This document shows positions 21,037 through 32,000 of a stretch of 64,000 nucleotides of DNA, piece after piece; position 1 is the stretch's first letter; every line of letters begins with the position of its first letter. The position numbers were made by a program, and so were the translations under genes. The notes beneath the pieces are model-generated. The model did not search any database, was not told the DNA's origin, and was given only the letters and a program-made list of their open reading frames with translations. Source of the stretch: Klebsiella terrigena (GTDB taxonomy: Bacteria > Pseudomonadota > Gammaproteobacteria > Enterobacterales > Enterobacteriaceae); the NCBI RefSeq assembly GCF_006539725.1, contig NZ_BJNO01000008.1, positions 112,681-176,680 on the forward strand, written 5' to 3'.

Positions 21037-22176
21037 CTACAGTTTTTGCCCCATTTTCAGTATCGCCGCCACGTTGCGCGCCGTCATGCGCACGTTATCG
21101 GCGGCATTTTCCAGCGCCTCTTCGAGGGTGCAGACCGAATAGAGCACGCTGAAAACCGCATCCAGTCCGTGCTGATGCACAACGCCCACGTCCGCAGTCA
21201 GGCTGCCGGCAATGCCAATCACCGGGATGTTGTAGCTTTTCGCCACCTTAGCCACCCCAACCGGCACCTTGCCGTGAATAGTCTGGCTGTCAATGCGCCC
21301 CTCTCCGGTGATAACCAGGTCGGCGTCCGCCACCCGCTCCGAGAGGTGCAGGGCGTCGGTCACAATCTCAATCCCCGGGCGCAGCTTCGCCCCGCAAAAC
21401 GCGTAGAGCGCGGCGCCCATTCCGCCCGCCGCGCCGCCGCCCTCAAGGTGCAGGACATCAATGCCGAGATCGCGATGAATAATTTGCGCGAAATGCGTCA
21501 GCGCGCGATCGAGGCGGGCGATCATCTCCGCCGTCGCCCCTTTCTGCGGGCCAAATACCGCCGTCGCACCTTCCGGGCCGGTGAGCGGGTTGGTCACGTC
21601 GCAGGCAACCTCGATGCGGCAATCCGTTAAGCGTTGATCCAGCTCGCTGAGGTCAATCTTCGCCAGCGCCTCCAGCGCCGCGCCGCCGGCCGCTAGCTGC
21701 CGATTATCTTCCGTCAGCAGCTTGCCGCCCAGCGCCTGCACCATCCCGGCGCCGCCGTCGTTAGTGGCGCTGCCGCCGATGCCGATAATAATCTGCTTCA
21801 CGCCGCTGTCCAGCGCGTGGCGGATCAGCTCCCCGGTCCCCCAGCTGGTGGTGAGCAGCGGATTACGGCGCGCCGGCGGTACGCTCTCCAGGCCGCTGGC
21901 CGCCGCCATTTCGATATAGGCGCAGCGTTCGTCGCCGGAAAGGCCGTAAAACGCGTTCACCGGCTCGCCGAGCGGGCCGGTAACGGCAGCCCGCACCAGA
22001 TGCCCCTGAGTGGCGGCGACCATCGCTTCGACGGTCCCCTCCCCGCCGTCGGCGACCGGTAGCTTGAGGTATTCTGCATCGGGATAAATCTCCCTGAACC
22101 CCTGCTCTATCGCGGTCGCTACGCCCAGCGCACTCAGGCTCTCCTTGTATGAATCTGGTGCAATGACTATTTTCAT
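21037..22176 (-). CDS. garK: Glycerate 2-kinase, GarK type
   Basis: 379 aa with the glycerate kinase opening KIVIAPDSYKESLSA, the GDGGEGT-type loop VADGGEGTVEAMVAATQG and GIGGSATNDGGAGM. It is much closer to E. coli GarK than to GlxK (for example VACDVTNPLTGPEGA, ITGEGRIDSQTIHGKVP). It phosphorylates D-glycerate to 2-phosphoglycerate, the last step of glucarate/galactarate breakdown. In E. coli garK is in the distant garPLRK operon; here it is the last gene after gudP-gudX-gudD, 70 nt after gudD, so the glucarate operon carries its own terminal kinase. Confidence 0.92.
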   Translation of the reverse strand: MKIVIAPDSYKESLSALGVATAIEQGFREIYPDAEYLKLPVADGGEGTVEAMVAATQGHLVRAAVTGPLGEPVNAFYGLSGDERCAYIEMAAASGLESVPPARRNPLLTTSWGTGELIRHALDSGVKQIIIGIGGSATNDGGAGMVQALGGKLLTEDNRQLAAGGAALEALAKIDLSELDQRLTDCRIEVACDVTNPLTGPEGATAVFGPQKGATAEMIARLDRALTHFAQIIHRDLGIDVLHLEGGGAAGGMGAALYAFCGAKLRPGIEIVTDALHLSERVADADLVITGEGRIDSQTIHGKVPVGVAKVAKSYNIPVIGIAGSLTADVGVVHQHGLDAVFSVLYSVCTLEEALENAADNVRMTARNVAAILKMGQKL

Positions 22177-22246
22177 AAGCTGTCCTTAACATGAACACAA
22201 GCCAGATAGCAAAAAGCGACCGGCCCCCGCAGGAGCCGGTTTGTCC

Positions 22247-23587
22247 TCAGCGCACCATGCACGGGCGCTTGTTATTAAACGTCCACTCCGGGATCAGGTA
22301 CTGCATCGCCATCGCATCGTCGCGAGCGCCCAGGCCGTGCTTTTTATACAGCTCATTAGCCAGCATAACGCGGTCCATGTCGAGCTCTACGCCAAGGCCT
22401 GGCGTCGAAGGTACCTGCACCATACCACCTTTGATCTCAAAAGGTTGTCGGGTCAAACGCTGGTTCCCTTCCTGCCAGATCCAGTGGGTATCAATGGCGG
22501 TGATCTTACCCGGTGCCGCCGCCGCAACGTGGGTGAACATCGCCAGCGAGATATCAAAATGGTTATTGGAGTGCGAACCCCAGGTCAGGCCAAACTCATG
22601 GCACATCTGGGCAACCCGCACCGATCCCTGCATGGTCCAGAAGTGCGGATCGGCCAGCGGGATATCAACCGACTGCAGCGACAGGGTGTGCCCCATCTGC
22701 CGCCAGTCGGTGGCAATCATATTGGTCGCCGTCGGCAGACCGGTCGCGCGGCGGAATTCAGCCATCACCTCACGGCCGGAGTAGCCCTGCTCGGCCCCGC
22801 ACGGATCTTCCGCGTAGGCCAGCACGCCTTTCAGCTGTTTACCAATGGCGATGGCTTCGTCGAGCAGCCAGGCGCCGTTCGGGTCAAGCGTTACCCGCGC
22901 CTGCGGGAAGCGCTTCGCCAGCGCGACGATAGACTCGGCCTCCTCCTCGCCGGCCAGCACGCCGCCTTTGAGTTTGAAATCGTTGAAGCCGTACTTCTCA
23001 TAGGCCGCTTCCGCCAGGCGCACGACGGCGTCCGGGGTCATGGCCTCTTCGTGGCGCAGCCGATACCAGTCACACTTCTCATCCGTCTGGCTCTGGTAGG
23101 CCAGCGGCGTGGCCTGACGGTTGCCGACGAAGAACAGATAGCCAAGCATTTCCACTTCGCTACGCTGCTGCCCGTCGCCCAGCAGTGAAGCCACGTTCAC
23201 CCCAAGGTGCTGCCCAAGCAGGTCCAGCAGCGCCGCTTCAATCCCGGTTACCACATGAATAGTGGTACGCAGGTCAAAGGTTTGCAAACCGCGGCCGCCG
23301 GCATCGCGGTCGGCAAACTGCTGGCGAACGGCACCCAGCACATTTTTGTATTCGCCGAGAGTTTTGCCGACAACCAGCGCCGCGGCATCCTCCAGGGTCT
23401 GGCGGATTTTCTCGCCGCCAGGAATTTCGCCCACCCCGGTGTGACCCGAGTTATCTTTAATAATCACGATATTGCGGGTGAAGTACGGCGCGTGCGCGCC
23501 GCTGAGATTCATCAGCATGCTGTCGTGACCGGCCACCGGGATAACCTGCATAGAGGTGACTACCGGCGTTGAGAATTGCGTCGTCAT
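22247..23587 (-). CDS. gudD: D-glucarate dehydratase GudD
   Basis: 446 aa enolase-superfamily dehydratase, collinear with E. coli GudD. The catalytic Lys motif [12 protein letters not shown], the metal-ligand segments TLDPNGAW and [11 protein letters not shown], and the catalytic His in [10 protein letters not shown] are all present, so it should be active. It dehydrates D-glucarate or L-idarate to 5-keto-4-deoxy-D-glucarate. Third gene of gudP-gudX-gudD-garK; 18 nt after gudX. Confidence 0.96.
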   Translation of the reverse strand: MTTQFSTPVVTSMQVIPVAGHDSMLMNLSGAHAPYFTRNIVIIKDNSGHTGVGEIPGGEKIRQTLEDAAALVVGKTLGEYKNVLGAVRQQFADRDAGGRGLQTFDLRTTIHVVTGIEAALLDLLGQHLGVNVASLLGDGQQRSEVEMLGYLFFVGNRQATPLAYQSQTDEKCDWYRLRHEEAMTPDAVVRLAEAAYEKYGFNDFKLKGGVLAGEEEAESIVALAKRFPQARVTLDPNGAWLLDEAIAIGKQLKGVLAYAEDPCGAEQGYSGREVMAEFRRATGLPTATNMIATDWRQMGHTLSLQSVDIPLADPHFWTMQGSVRVAQMCHEFGLTWGSHSNNHFDISLAMFTHVAAAAPGKITAIDTHWIWQEGNQRLTRQPFEIKGGMVQVPSTPGLGVELDMDRVMLANELYKKHGLGARDDAMAMQYLIPEWTFNNKRPCMVR

Positions 23588-23605
23588 GATTGAATCCTTT
23601 TCTAA

Positions 23606-24946
23606 TTAATTGCGGCCGAAAACGGGACGTTTGCGGTCAAATTTCCAACCCGGGATCAGGTATTGCATTGGGGCGGCGTCGTTACGCGCCCCTCCGGGCA
23701 GCGTCTTATAGGCCTCGTGCGCCTTTTGCACCTGCTCCCAGTCCAGTTCCACGCCCAGACCCGGCGCGTCAGGTACGGCAATCCTGCCGTTTTCAATCTG
23801 CAGCGGATTTTTGGTCAGGCGGCAGTCGCCCTCCTGCCAAATCCAGTGGGTATCGATGGCGGTCGGATTGCCCGGCGCCGCCGCGCCGACGTGGGTAAAC
23901 ATAGCCAGTGAAATATCGAAGTGGTTATTTGAGTGGCAGCCCCACGTCAGCCCCCAGTCATCGCACAGCTGCGCGACCCGCACCGCGCCGGACAAGGTCC
24001 AGAAGTGCGGATCGGCGAGCGGGATATCCACCGCGTTGAGCATCACCGCGTGCCCCATTTCACGCCAGTTAGTGGCAATCATATTGGTTGCTACCGGCAG
24101 CCCGGTGGCGCGGCGGAATTCCGCCATTACCTCGCGACCGGAAAAGCCCTGTTCGGCGCCGCAGGGATCTTCGGCGTAGGTCAGCACGTCCTGCAGACCT
24201 TTGCAGAGTTCAATGGCTTCATCCAGCAGCCAGGCGCCGTTGGGATCGACGGTAATACGCGCATCCGGGAACCGTTTTTTCAGCGCGCGAGCGGTATCAA
24301 TCTCCTGCTCGCCCGGCAGCACGCCACCCTTAAGCTTGAAGTCTTTAAAGCCGTAGCGCTCCTGGGCGGCCTCAGCGAGGCGGACCACCGCTTCGCTGCT
24401 CAGCGCTTCCTGATGCCGCAGGTGGTACCAGTCGTGCTGGCCTGGAGTAGTCTCCAGGTACGGCAGATCCGTTTTCTGGCGATCGCCGATATAGAAGAGA
24501 TAGCCCAGAACGGTGACCGCGTCGCGCTGTTTGCCCGGCCCCAGCAGCTCGCACACCGGGACATTCAGCGCTTTGCCCAGCAGATCCAGCAGCGCAGCCT
24601 CCAGCGCCGCGACTGCGTTAACCCGCAGTTCGAAGGTCCAGGCGCCGTTTCCGAAAGTGTCGAAATCCGCCGCCTGATTGCCTTTATGCACCTGCTGAAC
24701 CACCTTGTTCAGGCGCGCAATTTCCTGCCCCAGCACCTGCGGAATCGCGTCCACCAGCGTCTGGTAGATAACTTCACCGCCGGGGGCCTCGCCGATGCCG
24801 GTGTTGCCTGCGCTGTCGGTGAGTACCACGATATTGCGGGTAAACCAGGCGCCGTGCGCGCCGCCGATATTCAGCAGCATACTGTCATGCCCGGCCACCG
24901 GGATCACCTTCATATCGGTGACGACTGGAGTCGATTGTGTATTCAT
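23606..24946 (-). CDS. gudX: Glucarate dehydratase-related protein GudX
   Basis: 446 aa, a paralogue of GudD encoded immediately upstream of it and matching E. coli GudX throughout (for example [20 protein letters not shown]). It keeps the [12 protein letters not shown] and HSNNHFDI motifs, but the family member in E. coli is only weakly active and probably forms mixed complexes with GudD. Start [12 protein letters not shown] is 2 nt from the gudP stop, so the genes are tightly coupled. Its separate role remains uncertain. Confidence 0.95.
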   Translation of the reverse strand: MNTQSTPVVTDMKVIPVAGHDSMLLNIGGAHGAWFTRNIVVLTDSAGNTGIGEAPGGEVIYQTLVDAIPQVLGQEIARLNKVVQQVHKGNQAADFDTFGNGAWTFELRVNAVAALEAALLDLLGKALNVPVCELLGPGKQRDAVTVLGYLFYIGDRQKTDLPYLETTPGQHDWYHLRHQEALSSEAVVRLAEAAQERYGFKDFKLKGGVLPGEQEIDTARALKKRFPDARITVDPNGAWLLDEAIELCKGLQDVLTYAEDPCGAEQGFSGREVMAEFRRATGLPVATNMIATNWREMGHAVMLNAVDIPLADPHFWTLSGAVRVAQLCDDWGLTWGCHSNNHFDISLAMFTHVGAAAPGNPTAIDTHWIWQEGDCRLTKNPLQIENGRIAVPDAPGLGVELDWEQVQKAHEAYKTLPGGARNDAAPMQYLIPGWKFDRKRPVFGRN

Positions 24947-24948
24947 CG

Positions 24949-26301
24949 TTAGCGCTCCCCTACAGGCTTCAGTTCGATACGTTTAATATCTCCCACCAGC
25001 ACCAGGTAGCTCAGTACCGCCACCAGCGCATGCACCCCGACATAAATCAGCGCCCCGTTGAACGAGCCCGTCGTCCCGACGATGTAGCCGATGGCAATAG
25101 GCGTGACGATACCGGAGATATTGCCGAACATATTGAACAGACCGCCGGAGAGGCCGCTTATCTCTTTCGGCGCGGTATCCGCCATCACCGCCCAGCCCAG
25201 CGCGCCGATGCCCTTGCCGAAGAAGGCCATCGCCATAAAGCCGATAATCATCCATTCCGCGTTAACGTAGTTACAGAACACCATTACCATCGACAGCAGC
25301 ATGCCAAGCACGATGGGGGTCTTGCGGGCAATATTCAGCGAGCCGGTGCGGCGCATCAGCCAGTCGGAGATAATGCCGCCTAAGACGCCGCCGACAAAGC
25401 CGCAGATGGCGGGAACGGAGGCGACAAACCCGGCTTTCAGAATCGACATGCCGCGCGCCTGCACCAGATAGACCGGGAACCAGGTGATAAAGAAGTAGGT
25501 CAACGCGTTGATGCAGTACTGGCCGATGTAGATCCCGACCATCATTCGCGATCCGATCAGCTGTTTGATCTGTCCCCACTTTTCACTGAACGGCACCTTC
25601 TGCGCGTTTTTCTTCTGATCCATATTGATCAGCGCCCCGCCGGCGGCGATATAGTCCAGCTCTTTTTGGTTCACGCCGGGGTGCTGATTCGGCTCGTGGA
25701 TCACTTTCAACCACACGAAGCTAATCACGATCCCCAGTCCTCCCATAAAGAAGAAGACGTGCGACCAGCCGACTTCGTGGGTCAGCCAGCCCATGATCGG
25801 CGCGAAGATAACGGTGGCAAAGTACTGGGCGGAGTTAAAAATAGAGACCGCGGTGCCTCTCTCCTGCGCCGGGAACCAGGCCGCGACGATGCGGCTATTG
25901 CCGGGAAAGGATGGCGCTTCCGCTAAGCCGACGAGGAATCGCAGGGTAAACAGCGCGATGATGATGCCAAAACCGCTAAAGATATCGACGAAACCCTGCA
26001 AGAGGGTAAACATCGACCAAATGAAGATCGACCAAAAATAGACCCGTTTTGAGCCAAAGCGATCGAGCAGCCAACCGCCGGGGATCTGACCAATAACGTA
26101 GGCCCATGAGAACGCAGAGAAAACGTAGCCCATTCCCACCGCGTCGAGGCCAATATCTTTGGCCATTTCCGAGCCGGCAATCGACAGCGTCGCGCGGTCG
26201 CCGTAGTTAAAAGAGGTGACGATAAACAGCATCACCACTATCCAGTAGCGGGCGTTGGTGCGTTTTTCCGCGCCGCTCGCCGCCTGACTTAATGTACTCA
26301 T
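24949..26301 (-). CDS. gudP: D-glucarate/galactarate:H+ symporter GudP
   Basis: 450 aa, identical in length to E. coli GudP. It is an anion:cation symporter family MFS protein with twelve helices; loop 2-3 has [15 protein letters not shown], and the [13 protein letters not shown] segment of helix 1 is characteristic of this family. It imports D-glucarate. First gene of the gud operon with a good ribosome site (AGGAG, 9 nt before the ATG). Upstream control region of about 330 nt. Confidence 0.96.
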   Translation of the reverse strand: MSTLSQAASGAEKRTNARYWIVVMLFIVTSFNYGDRATLSIAGSEMAKDIGLDAVGMGYVFSAFSWAYVIGQIPGGWLLDRFGSKRVYFWSIFIWSMFTLLQGFVDIFSGFGIIIALFTLRFLVGLAEAPSFPGNSRIVAAWFPAQERGTAVSIFNSAQYFATVIFAPIMGWLTHEVGWSHVFFFMGGLGIVISFVWLKVIHEPNQHPGVNQKELDYIAAGGALINMDQKKNAQKVPFSEKWGQIKQLIGSRMMVGIYIGQYCINALTYFFITWFPVYLVQARGMSILKAGFVASVPAICGFVGGVLGGIISDWLMRRTGSLNIARKTPIVLGMLLSMVMVFCNYVNAEWMIIGFMAMAFFGKGIGALGWAVMADTAPKEISGLSGGLFNMFGNISGIVTPIAIGYIVGTTGSFNGALIYVGVHALVAVLSYLVLVGDIKRIELKPVGER

Positions 26302-26628
26302 TGTTGCACTCCTGAATCATAGCAATTAGCTACGTTCATTCTGAACAGCACAACCTGTAGGGTAGTCAGAATGACGTGTTAGTGTTTTCGTTTTATCTGG
26401 CATTTTGCTTTTTCAAACTGGCAGGAAAAGTATAAAAAGAGGACATGGCTGGCTCACCGTGCACATACACAGCTTTGCGGGACGTGCTGAAATCGATTTA
26501 TGGCTTATGCCTAATCAGATGGGGGGTAGTTCACGGAAATGAAAAGCAACCGCCGGTTAGCGCTGCCGGTGACGGTGCAAACGGCAGGAGTGTGAAATGT
26601 CTCTCTTGACCCGGTGAAAACAGGCGCA
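26302..26628. promoter_or_regulatory. gudP upstream control region
   Basis: No gene recognised. By analogy with E. coli it should carry the gudP promoter and sites for the diacid-sensing activator CdaR. No -35/-10 pair or CdaR box was clear enough to place. A short stretch CGTGCACATACACAG near 26459 is dyad-like. Confidence 0.4.
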
Positions 26629-26655
26629 AAAAACCACTTTTAGCCAGTGGTTTTT
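26628..26655 (-). terminator. Terminator downstream of yqcA
   Basis: A 10-bp stem AAAAACCACT / AGTGGTTTTT with a 7-nt loop gives a run of U residues on the minus strand. It closes the yqcC-truC-yqcA operon. It lies 121 nt past the yqcA stop. Confidence 0.85.
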
Positions 26656-26775
26656 AGGCAGGTGCCTGAACCCCTGACGGGCGGGCGCGGGTATGATCCT
26701 GTTGAGCGTTTATCCGGCGCTGGCCTTCAGAAGGGACGCCCTCTACGTAGGGGGAGAGCGTCACTTTTCATCCGC

Positions 26776-27219
26776 TTATTCGAGCAGGGTCGCCCACTGT
26801 TCAACCCACGGGTTGGACACGCCTTCGGGCTCCGGGTCTTCGCTGGCGTCGATCGTCAGCATGTCGCCGATGCGCTTTGCGCCCTGCTCCTGCAGCAGCG
26901 CATCAAAGGTCTTGCCGCCGCCGCAGAAGTTAGCGTAGGTGCTGTCGCCGAGCGCAATGATTCCGTAGCGCAGGTGCGGCTGGTACATATCCTTAATGCC
27001 TTCGTACAGCGGAATGATGCTGTCCGGCAGATCGCCCTGTCCGGTCGTTGACGTCACGACCAGAACGTATTTGCCGCTGTAGGGCTCCCAGTCCTGAACC
27101 TCCGGGTCTTCGAACACCTTCGCCTTGTGGCCCAGGCCGCTCAAAATGGCTTCAGCTTCTTCAGCGACCAGCAGCGCGTTACCGTACATCGTACCGACAA
27201 AAATTCCGACTTCTGCCAT
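26776..27219 (-). CDS. yqcA: Flavodoxin-like protein YqcA
   Basis: 147 aa (E. coli 149). FMN-binding flavodoxin fold: phosphate loop [15 protein letters not shown] at 9-23 and the isoalloxazine-side loops [11 protein letters not shown] and [13 protein letters not shown]. Probably a small cytoplasmic electron carrier of the MioC/flavodoxin type; redox partner not established. Last gene of yqcC-truC-yqcA, 2 nt after truC, so translation is likely coupled. Confidence 0.93.
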   Translation of the reverse strand: MAEVGIFVGTMYGNALLVAEEAEAILSGLGHKAKVFEDPEVQDWEPYSGKYVLVVTSTTGQGDLPDSIIPLYEGIKDMYQPHLRYGIIALGDSTYANFCGGGKTFDALLQEQGAKRIGDMLTIDASEDPEPEGVSNPWVEQWATLLE

Positions 27220-27221
27220 CT

Positions 27222-28016
27222 TTATCTCCCTGGATTGACCTCAATCCGTTCATCCTGACCGCTGTCGTCTGCAAACTCAACCCTTTCATTTAACGGCAGA
27301 AGGCCTCGCCAGCCAAACTGCGACAGCGCCCGCATCCACACGTCGTCCAGGCTGGCGCGAATGACCAGCGGCTCGCCGGTAAACGGATGGGTTAACGAGA
27401 GCTGGCTGGCGTGCAGCATCAGGCGGTCGCAGGCAAAGTTTTCAACCGCGCTGCGGTTCTGGCGCAAATCACCGTGCTTGCTGTCGCCGATAATCGGGTG
27501 GCGCAGGTGGGAGAGATGGCGACGCAGCTGGTGCTTACGCCCCGTTTTCGGCTCCAGCTCAACCAGGCTATAGCGCGTCGTCGGATAGCGTCCGGTGGCG
27601 ACCGGCATCTCAACCGTCGCCAGGCCACGATAGTGGGTGACCGCCGGCTGCGGGCCTTTATCTTCGCGCGCGAATTTGTCGGCTATTTTATCCAGCTCTT
27701 CAACCAGCGGATAATCGAGCAGCGCCTCTTCGGTCAGCCAGCCGCGGGCAATGGCGTGGTAGCGTTTTTGCATCTGGTGCAGCTCAAACTGCTGCGACAG
27801 TCGTCTTCCCGCCTCGCTTGATAGCCCCATCAGCAGCACGCCGGAGGTCGGTCTGTCGAGGCGATGGGCGGTAAAGACGTGCTGACCAATCTGATCGCGC
27901 ACCGTTTGCATGACCACCACTTTCTCATCGCGATCCAACCAGCTGCGGTGGACCAGCCAGCCGGAGGGCTTATTGACCGCCACCAGCCACTCGTCCTGAT
28001 AGATAATTTCCAGCAT
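27222..28016 (-). CDS. truC: tRNA pseudouridine(65) synthase TruC
   Basis: 264 aa RluA-family pseudouridine synthase. The catalytic Asp54 lies in the motif [10 protein letters not shown] (51-60). Further family signatures are [20 protein letters not shown] and [14 protein letters not shown]. It isomerises U65 in some tRNAs. The stop of yqcC and the start of truC overlap by one base (TGATG). The flavodoxin partner yqcA follows directly. Confidence 0.95.
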   Translation of the reverse strand: MLEIIYQDEWLVAVNKPSGWLVHRSWLDRDEKVVVMQTVRDQIGQHVFTAHRLDRPTSGVLLMGLSSEAGRRLSQQFELHQMQKRYHAIARGWLTEEALLDYPLVEELDKIADKFAREDKGPQPAVTHYRGLATVEMPVATGRYPTTRYSLVELEPKTGRKHQLRRHLSHLRHPIIGDSKHGDLRQNRSAVENFACDRLMLHASQLSLTHPFTGEPLVIRASLDDVWMRALSQFGWRGLLPLNERVEFADDSGQDERIEVNPGR

Positions 28017-28345
28017 CAGGCGTCGTCGCTCGCAAAAAGGGTATCCAGCAGCAGCAGCTCAGCCAGCACGCGATCGCGCAGCGGGTGGGCGGCATCAAGG
28101 GCCACCTCATAATAAGGGGCGACGGCAAAACTCTGCGGCAGCGGCTGCTCAGCGTCCAGCAGCTGATGCATACGCGGGATCAGCACCCACTGCAGCCACT
28201 CCAGCGGCTCCATAGTATCCATGCAGAACGGGCTGTCGCTGGCAAAAGCGCTGCTTTGCGGCGCGTTTTCCTGCCAGTACTGCGTTTCGCGCAGTAGCGC
28301 TTCAATAGCGTGCAGGCGCTCGCGCACGCTGAGGTGAAGAGTCAT
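28016..28345 (-). CDS. yqcC: Small conserved protein YqcC
   Basis: 109 aa, DUF446 family, matching E. coli YqcC by position and sequence (SFAVAPYYEVALDAAH; LEWLQWVLIPRMHQLL). All-helical acidic cytoplasmic protein with no known function. First gene of yqcC-truC-yqcA. Its start is followed upstream by the csrB terminator, so the operon promoter must lie in the about 57 nt between them or within csrB. Confidence 0.92.
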   Translation of the reverse strand: MTLHLSVRERLHAIEALLRETQYWQENAPQSSAFASDSPFCMDTMEPLEWLQWVLIPRMHQLLDAEQPLPQSFAVAPYYEVALDAAHPLRDRVLAELLLLDTLFASDDA

Positions 28346-28401
28346 GGGGAAACCTCGATGAGTTGTAAACCGGCGCAGAATAGCAAATTCAGAAGAGAAA
28401 T

Positions 28402-28767
28402 AAAAAAAGGGAGCACTGTATAAACAGTGCTCCCGGTTCGTTTCGCAGCAATCCAGCTACATTGGTGCTCCCTGCTCGTCCGTGAAAACTTTTCCTGAGG
28501 TCTCCTGACCATGTTCATCCATAAACCAGTGCGTCCTGCTTTCACACCACCCCGATGTGAAATTACCTGTCCTTAAGTCTATCCCGATCTTCCTGATCCA
28601 CCGTTCATCATGAGCGGCTCACGTTCTCCATCCTGGAGGTGTCCTTTACGCCATCCTGCGTTATCCTGTGCTTCATCCTGAAGCCTGTCCTTGCTACGCC
28701 TTCCCGGCGGGTCCTGCAGAAGTGTCATCATCCTGATGTTCACTTCATTTCGCGACTTCCTGTCGAC
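28402..28767 (-). ncRNA. csrB: CsrB, CsrA-sequestering regulatory RNA
   Basis: About 366 nt. The 5' end GTCGACAGG and the 3' terminator (GGGAGCACTG stem, 28409-28434, then seven U) match E. coli CsrB (369 nt). I count about 23 GGA triplets on the RNA strand, more than a dozen as AGGA and many in hairpin loops, the binding sites for CsrA dimers. It sits between syd and yqcC as in E. coli. A -10 like TATGTA lies just before the 5' end. CsrB titrates CsrA and is activated by BarA/UvrY; barA is in this window. End points are by homology. Confidence 0.95.
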
Positions 28768-28924
28768 GTACATAGGATCACTGATTCCGCCTCGTCTTAC
28801 AACCCTTCATACGACAATCTCTTAAGATTAGTCACCACTAAAAAAGACCATATAAAACCTAACCATATGAATTAAAATAGTTTATTAAATATTAAATAGT
28901 TGAAAAATGACTTAAATGATGACG

Positions 28925-28957
28925 ATCTCTTACAGGTATTGTAAGAGATCTCTCACA
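28925..28957. promoter_or_regulatory. UvrY (response regulator) binding palindrome upstream of csrB
   Basis: TGTAAGAGATCTCTCACA (28940-28957) is an 18-bp near-palindrome, differing by one base from a perfect TGTAAGAGA dyad. It sits about 180 nt upstream of the CsrB 5' end, in the position and with the sequence expected of the GacA/UvrY box. An overlapping second dyad, ATCTCTTACA / TGTAAGAGAT (28925-28949), shares the half-site. Confidence 0.8.
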
Positions 28958-28976
28958 AACGGACCGGCATAATGGA

Positions 28977-29522
28977 TTACACAACCGGCTCGAGCTGGTT
29001 GAGAAAACTCGCCAGGGAGGCAGAAAGGGTCGTACGTTTGCGCGTGCCGAGGGTCTCTTTGAGGACTTCGCCGCTGACGTTACAAACGGAGATAACGTCC
29101 AGCTCGCTGTCCAGCGTGGCGATAAACAGGGTCGGCGACAGCTTCAGGCGTTTTTGCACCACCAGGTGGCCGATCAGATTTTCCTGCATGCGCTGGAAGT
29201 CATCCGGGCTCCAGGCCTGCAGCAGGGTCATCGTTTCGCCCGCAAAGCGCGCCTGCATATCGCCGGCGAACTGGGTGGTATAATAACTATGAGCCGGCTG
29301 TTGTACCACAATATCGAAGGCCCTTTCAACCGCGCTGATATTGGCGGGGAGAGAAAAGGGCTGCGGCTGCCAGAAAACGGCGTCGGCGTCCGTCGCGCTG
29401 ATGCAGGGCGACGGGATGCCGTAAAGCTCTTCGCTGCGCGGCAGGCTTGCGCGCTGCTGCTGCCAGGCGTCGCAATAACGTTGGGTAAATGCTTGCAGCG
29501 CTTCTGCGGTCTGATTGTCCAC
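28977..29522 (-). CDS. syd: SecY-interacting protein Syd
   Basis: 181 aa, the same length as E. coli Syd, with the conserved segments [20 protein letters not shown] (here [11 protein letters not shown]), [21 protein letters not shown] and [11 protein letters not shown] peripheral cytoplasmic-face membrane protein that binds SecY and proof-reads the translocon. Monocistronic, divergent from queF (68 nt apart). The UvrY box of csrB lies immediately after its stop. Confidence 0.95.
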   Translation of the reverse strand: MDNQTAEALQAFTQRYCDAWQQQRASLPRSEELYGIPSPCISATDADAVFWQPQPFSLPANISAVERAFDIVVQQPAHSYYTTQFAGDMQARFAGETMTLLQAWSPDDFQRMQENLIGHLVVQKRLKLSPTLFIATLDSELDVISVCNVSGEVLKETLGTRKRTTLSASLASFLNQLEPVV

Positions 29523-29590
29523 CGGTTTCTCTCTTCACGTTAGCCAGGATACACTTAGCGAATAGTGTACCCGCTTTACTATGGTGAAAC

Positions 29591-30436
29591 ATGTCTTCTT
29601 ATGAGAATCATCAGGCCCTCGCTGGCCTGACGCTCGGTAAATCAACCGATTACCGTGATACCTACGACGCGTCCCTGCTGCAGGGCGTGCCGCGCAGCCT
29701 GAACCGCGATCCGCTGGGCCTGCACGCCGACAGCCTGCCCTTCCACGGCGGCGATATCTGGACGCTGTACGAGCTCTCCTGGCTGAATGCAAAAGGTCTG
29801 CCGCAGGTTGCGGTGGGCCACGTCGAGCTGAGCGATACCAGCGTGAACCTCGTAGAGTCGAAGAGCTTTAAGCTCTATCTCAACAGCTTCAACCAGACCC
29901 GATTTGCCGACTGGCAGGAGGTGCAGGCGACCCTGACGCGCGACCTTAGCGCCTGCGCCCAGGGCGAGGTCACGGTTGCGCTCTATCGCCTCGACGAACT
30001 CGAAGGCCAGCCGGTAGCCCATCTGCACGGCACCTGCATCGACGATCAGGATATCGAAGTTGATAACTATGAATTCAGCACCGACTACCTGCTGGACGCT
30101 GCCGGCGACAAAATCGTCGAAGAGACGCTGGTGAGCCATCTGCTGAAATCCAACTGCCTGATCACCCATCAGCCGGACTGGGGTTCGGTGCAAATCCAGT
30201 ATCGCGGGCCAAAAATCGATCGCGAAAAGCTGCTGCGCTACCTGGTCTCGTTCCGCCACCATAACGAGTTTCACGAGCAGTGCGTCGAGCGGATCTTCAA
30301 CGACCTCCTGCGCTTCTGCCAGCCGCAGTCGCTCTCCGTCTACGCCCGCTACACCCGCCGTGGCGGCCTCGACATCAACCCGTGGCGCAGCAACGCGGAC
30401 TTTGTTCCCGCTATCGGCCGTCTCGCGCGTCAGTAG
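29591..30436 (+). CDS. queF: NADPH-dependent 7-cyano-7-deazaguanine reductase QueF
   Basis: 281 aa, type II (double T-fold) QueF. The catalytic Cys189 and Asp196 lie in [15 protein letters not shown]; the QueF motif [11 protein letters not shown] is at 89-99. It reduces preQ0 to preQ1 using NADPH, downstream of QueE in queuosine synthesis. Monocistronic. [15 protein letters not shown] near the end is a further family signature. Confidence 0.96.
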   Translation: MSSYENHQALAGLTLGKSTDYRDTYDASLLQGVPRSLNRDPLGLHADSLPFHGGDIWTLYELSWLNAKGLPQVAVGHVELSDTSVNLVESKSFKLYLNSFNQTRFADWQEVQATLTRDLSACAQGEVTVALYRLDELEGQPVAHLHGTCIDDQDIEVDNYEFSTDYLLDAAGDKIVEETLVSHLLKSNCLITHQPDWGSVQIQYRGPKIDREKLLRYLVSFRHHNEFHEQCVERIFNDLLRFCQPQSLSVYARYTRRGGLDINPWRSNADFVPAIGRLARQ

Positions 30437-30549
30437 GCAAAATATTTCACACTTTGCGTGCGTTCACGCGTACGCAAGGTTGTGAAAACGCCGCAGGCAG
30501 GGCTATTGTAATCACAGGAAGACGATAATCGTCCTGTTAAGGAGTTCAC

Positions 30550-31917
30550 TTGATTACACATGTTAGCCCGCTTGGTTCAATGGATATGCTGTCACAGCTG
30601 GAAGTGGATATGCTTAAACGCACCGCCAGCAGTGACCTGTATCAACTCTTTCGCAACTGTTCGCTTGCCGTGCTCAACTCGGGGAGCCTGACCGATAACA
30701 GCAAAGAGCTGCTGTCTCGTTTTGAAAACTTCGATATTAACGTGCTGCGTCGCGAACGCGGCGTGAAGCTGGAACTGATCAACCCGCCGGAAGAGGCGTT
30801 CGTTGACGGGCGGATTATCCGTTCCCTGCAGGCCAACCTGTTTGCCGTGCTGCGCGACATTCTGTTCGTTTACGGGCAGATTCATAATACCGTTCGTCTG
30901 CCGAACCTCGACCTCGAAAGTTCGGTGCATATCACCAACCTGGTGTTCTCGATTCTGCGCAACGCCCGCGCCCTGCACGTCGGCGAAGCGCCCAATATGA
31001 TTGTCTGCTGGGGCGGTCACTCGATTAATGAGACCGAATATCTCTACGCCCGCCGCGTCGGGACCCAGCTCGGCCTGCGCGAGCTGAATATCTGCACCGG
31101 CTGCGGCCCGGGCGCGATGGAAGCGCCGATGAAAGGCGCCGCGGTTGGCCATGCCCAGCAGCGCTACAAAGACAGCCGCTTTATCGGCATGACCGAACCT
31201 TCGATTATTGCCGCCGAGCCGCCGAATCCGCTGGTGAACGAACTGATCATCATGCCGGATATCGAAAAACGCCTTGAGGCCTTCGTGCGCATCGCCCACG
31301 GTATCATTATCTTCCCGGGCGGGGTGGGTACGGCGGAAGAGCTGCTCTATCTGCTGGGCATTTTGATGCACCCGGCCAACAAGGCGCAGGTGCTGCCGCT
31401 GATCCTCACCGGACCAAAAGAGAGCGAGAACTATTTCCGCGTGCTGGATGAGTTCATCGTCCACACCATGGGCGAATCGGCGCGTCGCCACTACAAGATT
31501 ATCATTGACGACGCCAGCGAAGTGGCGCGTCAGCTGAAGAAAGCGATGCCGCTGGTCAAAGAGAGCCGCCGGGAAACCGACGACGCCTACAGCTTTAACT
31601 GGTCGATTCGTATTTCGCCGGACCTACAGATGCCGTTCGATCCGACGCACGAGAACATGGCCAACCTCAAGCTCTATCCGGACCAGCCGGTAGAAGTGCT
31701 GGCCGCGGATCTGCGCCGCGCCTTCTCCGGGATCGTCGCCGGGAACGTCAAAGAGGTCGGCATCCAGGCGATTGAAAAATTCGGCCCGTATAAGCTGCAC
31801 GGCGATGCGGAGATAATGCGCCGGATGGACGATCTGCTGCAGGGCTTTGTCGCCCAGCACCGCATGAAGCTACCGGGCGGCAGCGCCTATATCCCTTGCT
31901 ATGAAATAGGCTCCTGA
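30550..31917 (+). CDS. ppnN: Pyrimidine/purine nucleotide 5'-monophosphate nucleosidase PpnN
   Basis: 455 aa, collinear with E. coli PpnN/YgdH (454). The start is TTG with an excellent AAGGAG ribosome site 5 nt upstream; the protein begins (f)[19 protein letters not shown]-like lysine-decarboxylase fold with PGGVGTAEE (catalytic/nucleotide-binding) and [14 protein letters not shown], flanked by N- and C-terminal helical domains. It cleaves nucleoside monophosphates to base and ribose 5-phosphate and is stimulated by (p)ppGpp in E. coli. Followed by a region of 8-bp tandem repeats. Confidence 0.96.
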   Translation: MITHVSPLGSMDMLSQLEVDMLKRTASSDLYQLFRNCSLAVLNSGSLTDNSKELLSRFENFDINVLRRERGVKLELINPPEEAFVDGRIIRSLQANLFAVLRDILFVYGQIHNTVRLPNLDLESSVHITNLVFSILRNARALHVGEAPNMIVCWGGHSINETEYLYARRVGTQLGLRELNICTGCGPGAMEAPMKGAAVGHAQQRYKDSRFIGMTEPSIIAAEPPNPLVNELIIMPDIEKRLEAFVRIAHGIIIFPGGVGTAEELLYLLGILMHPANKAQVLPLILTGPKESENYFRVLDEFIVHTMGESARRHYKIIIDDASEVARQLKKAMPLVKESRRETDDAYSFNWSIRISPDLQMPFDPTHENMANLKLYPDQPVEVLAADLRRAFSGIVAGNVKEVGIQAIEKFGPYKLHGDAEIMRRMDDLLQGFVAQHRMKLPGGSAYIPCYEIGS

Positions 31918-32000
31918 GCCCTGTTCTGACCCTCCCGGGCGGCGGCTAACGCCCTGCCCGGGCAATCCAACCCGCTCTCCTGCTCTCCAGCGCACCTCCG

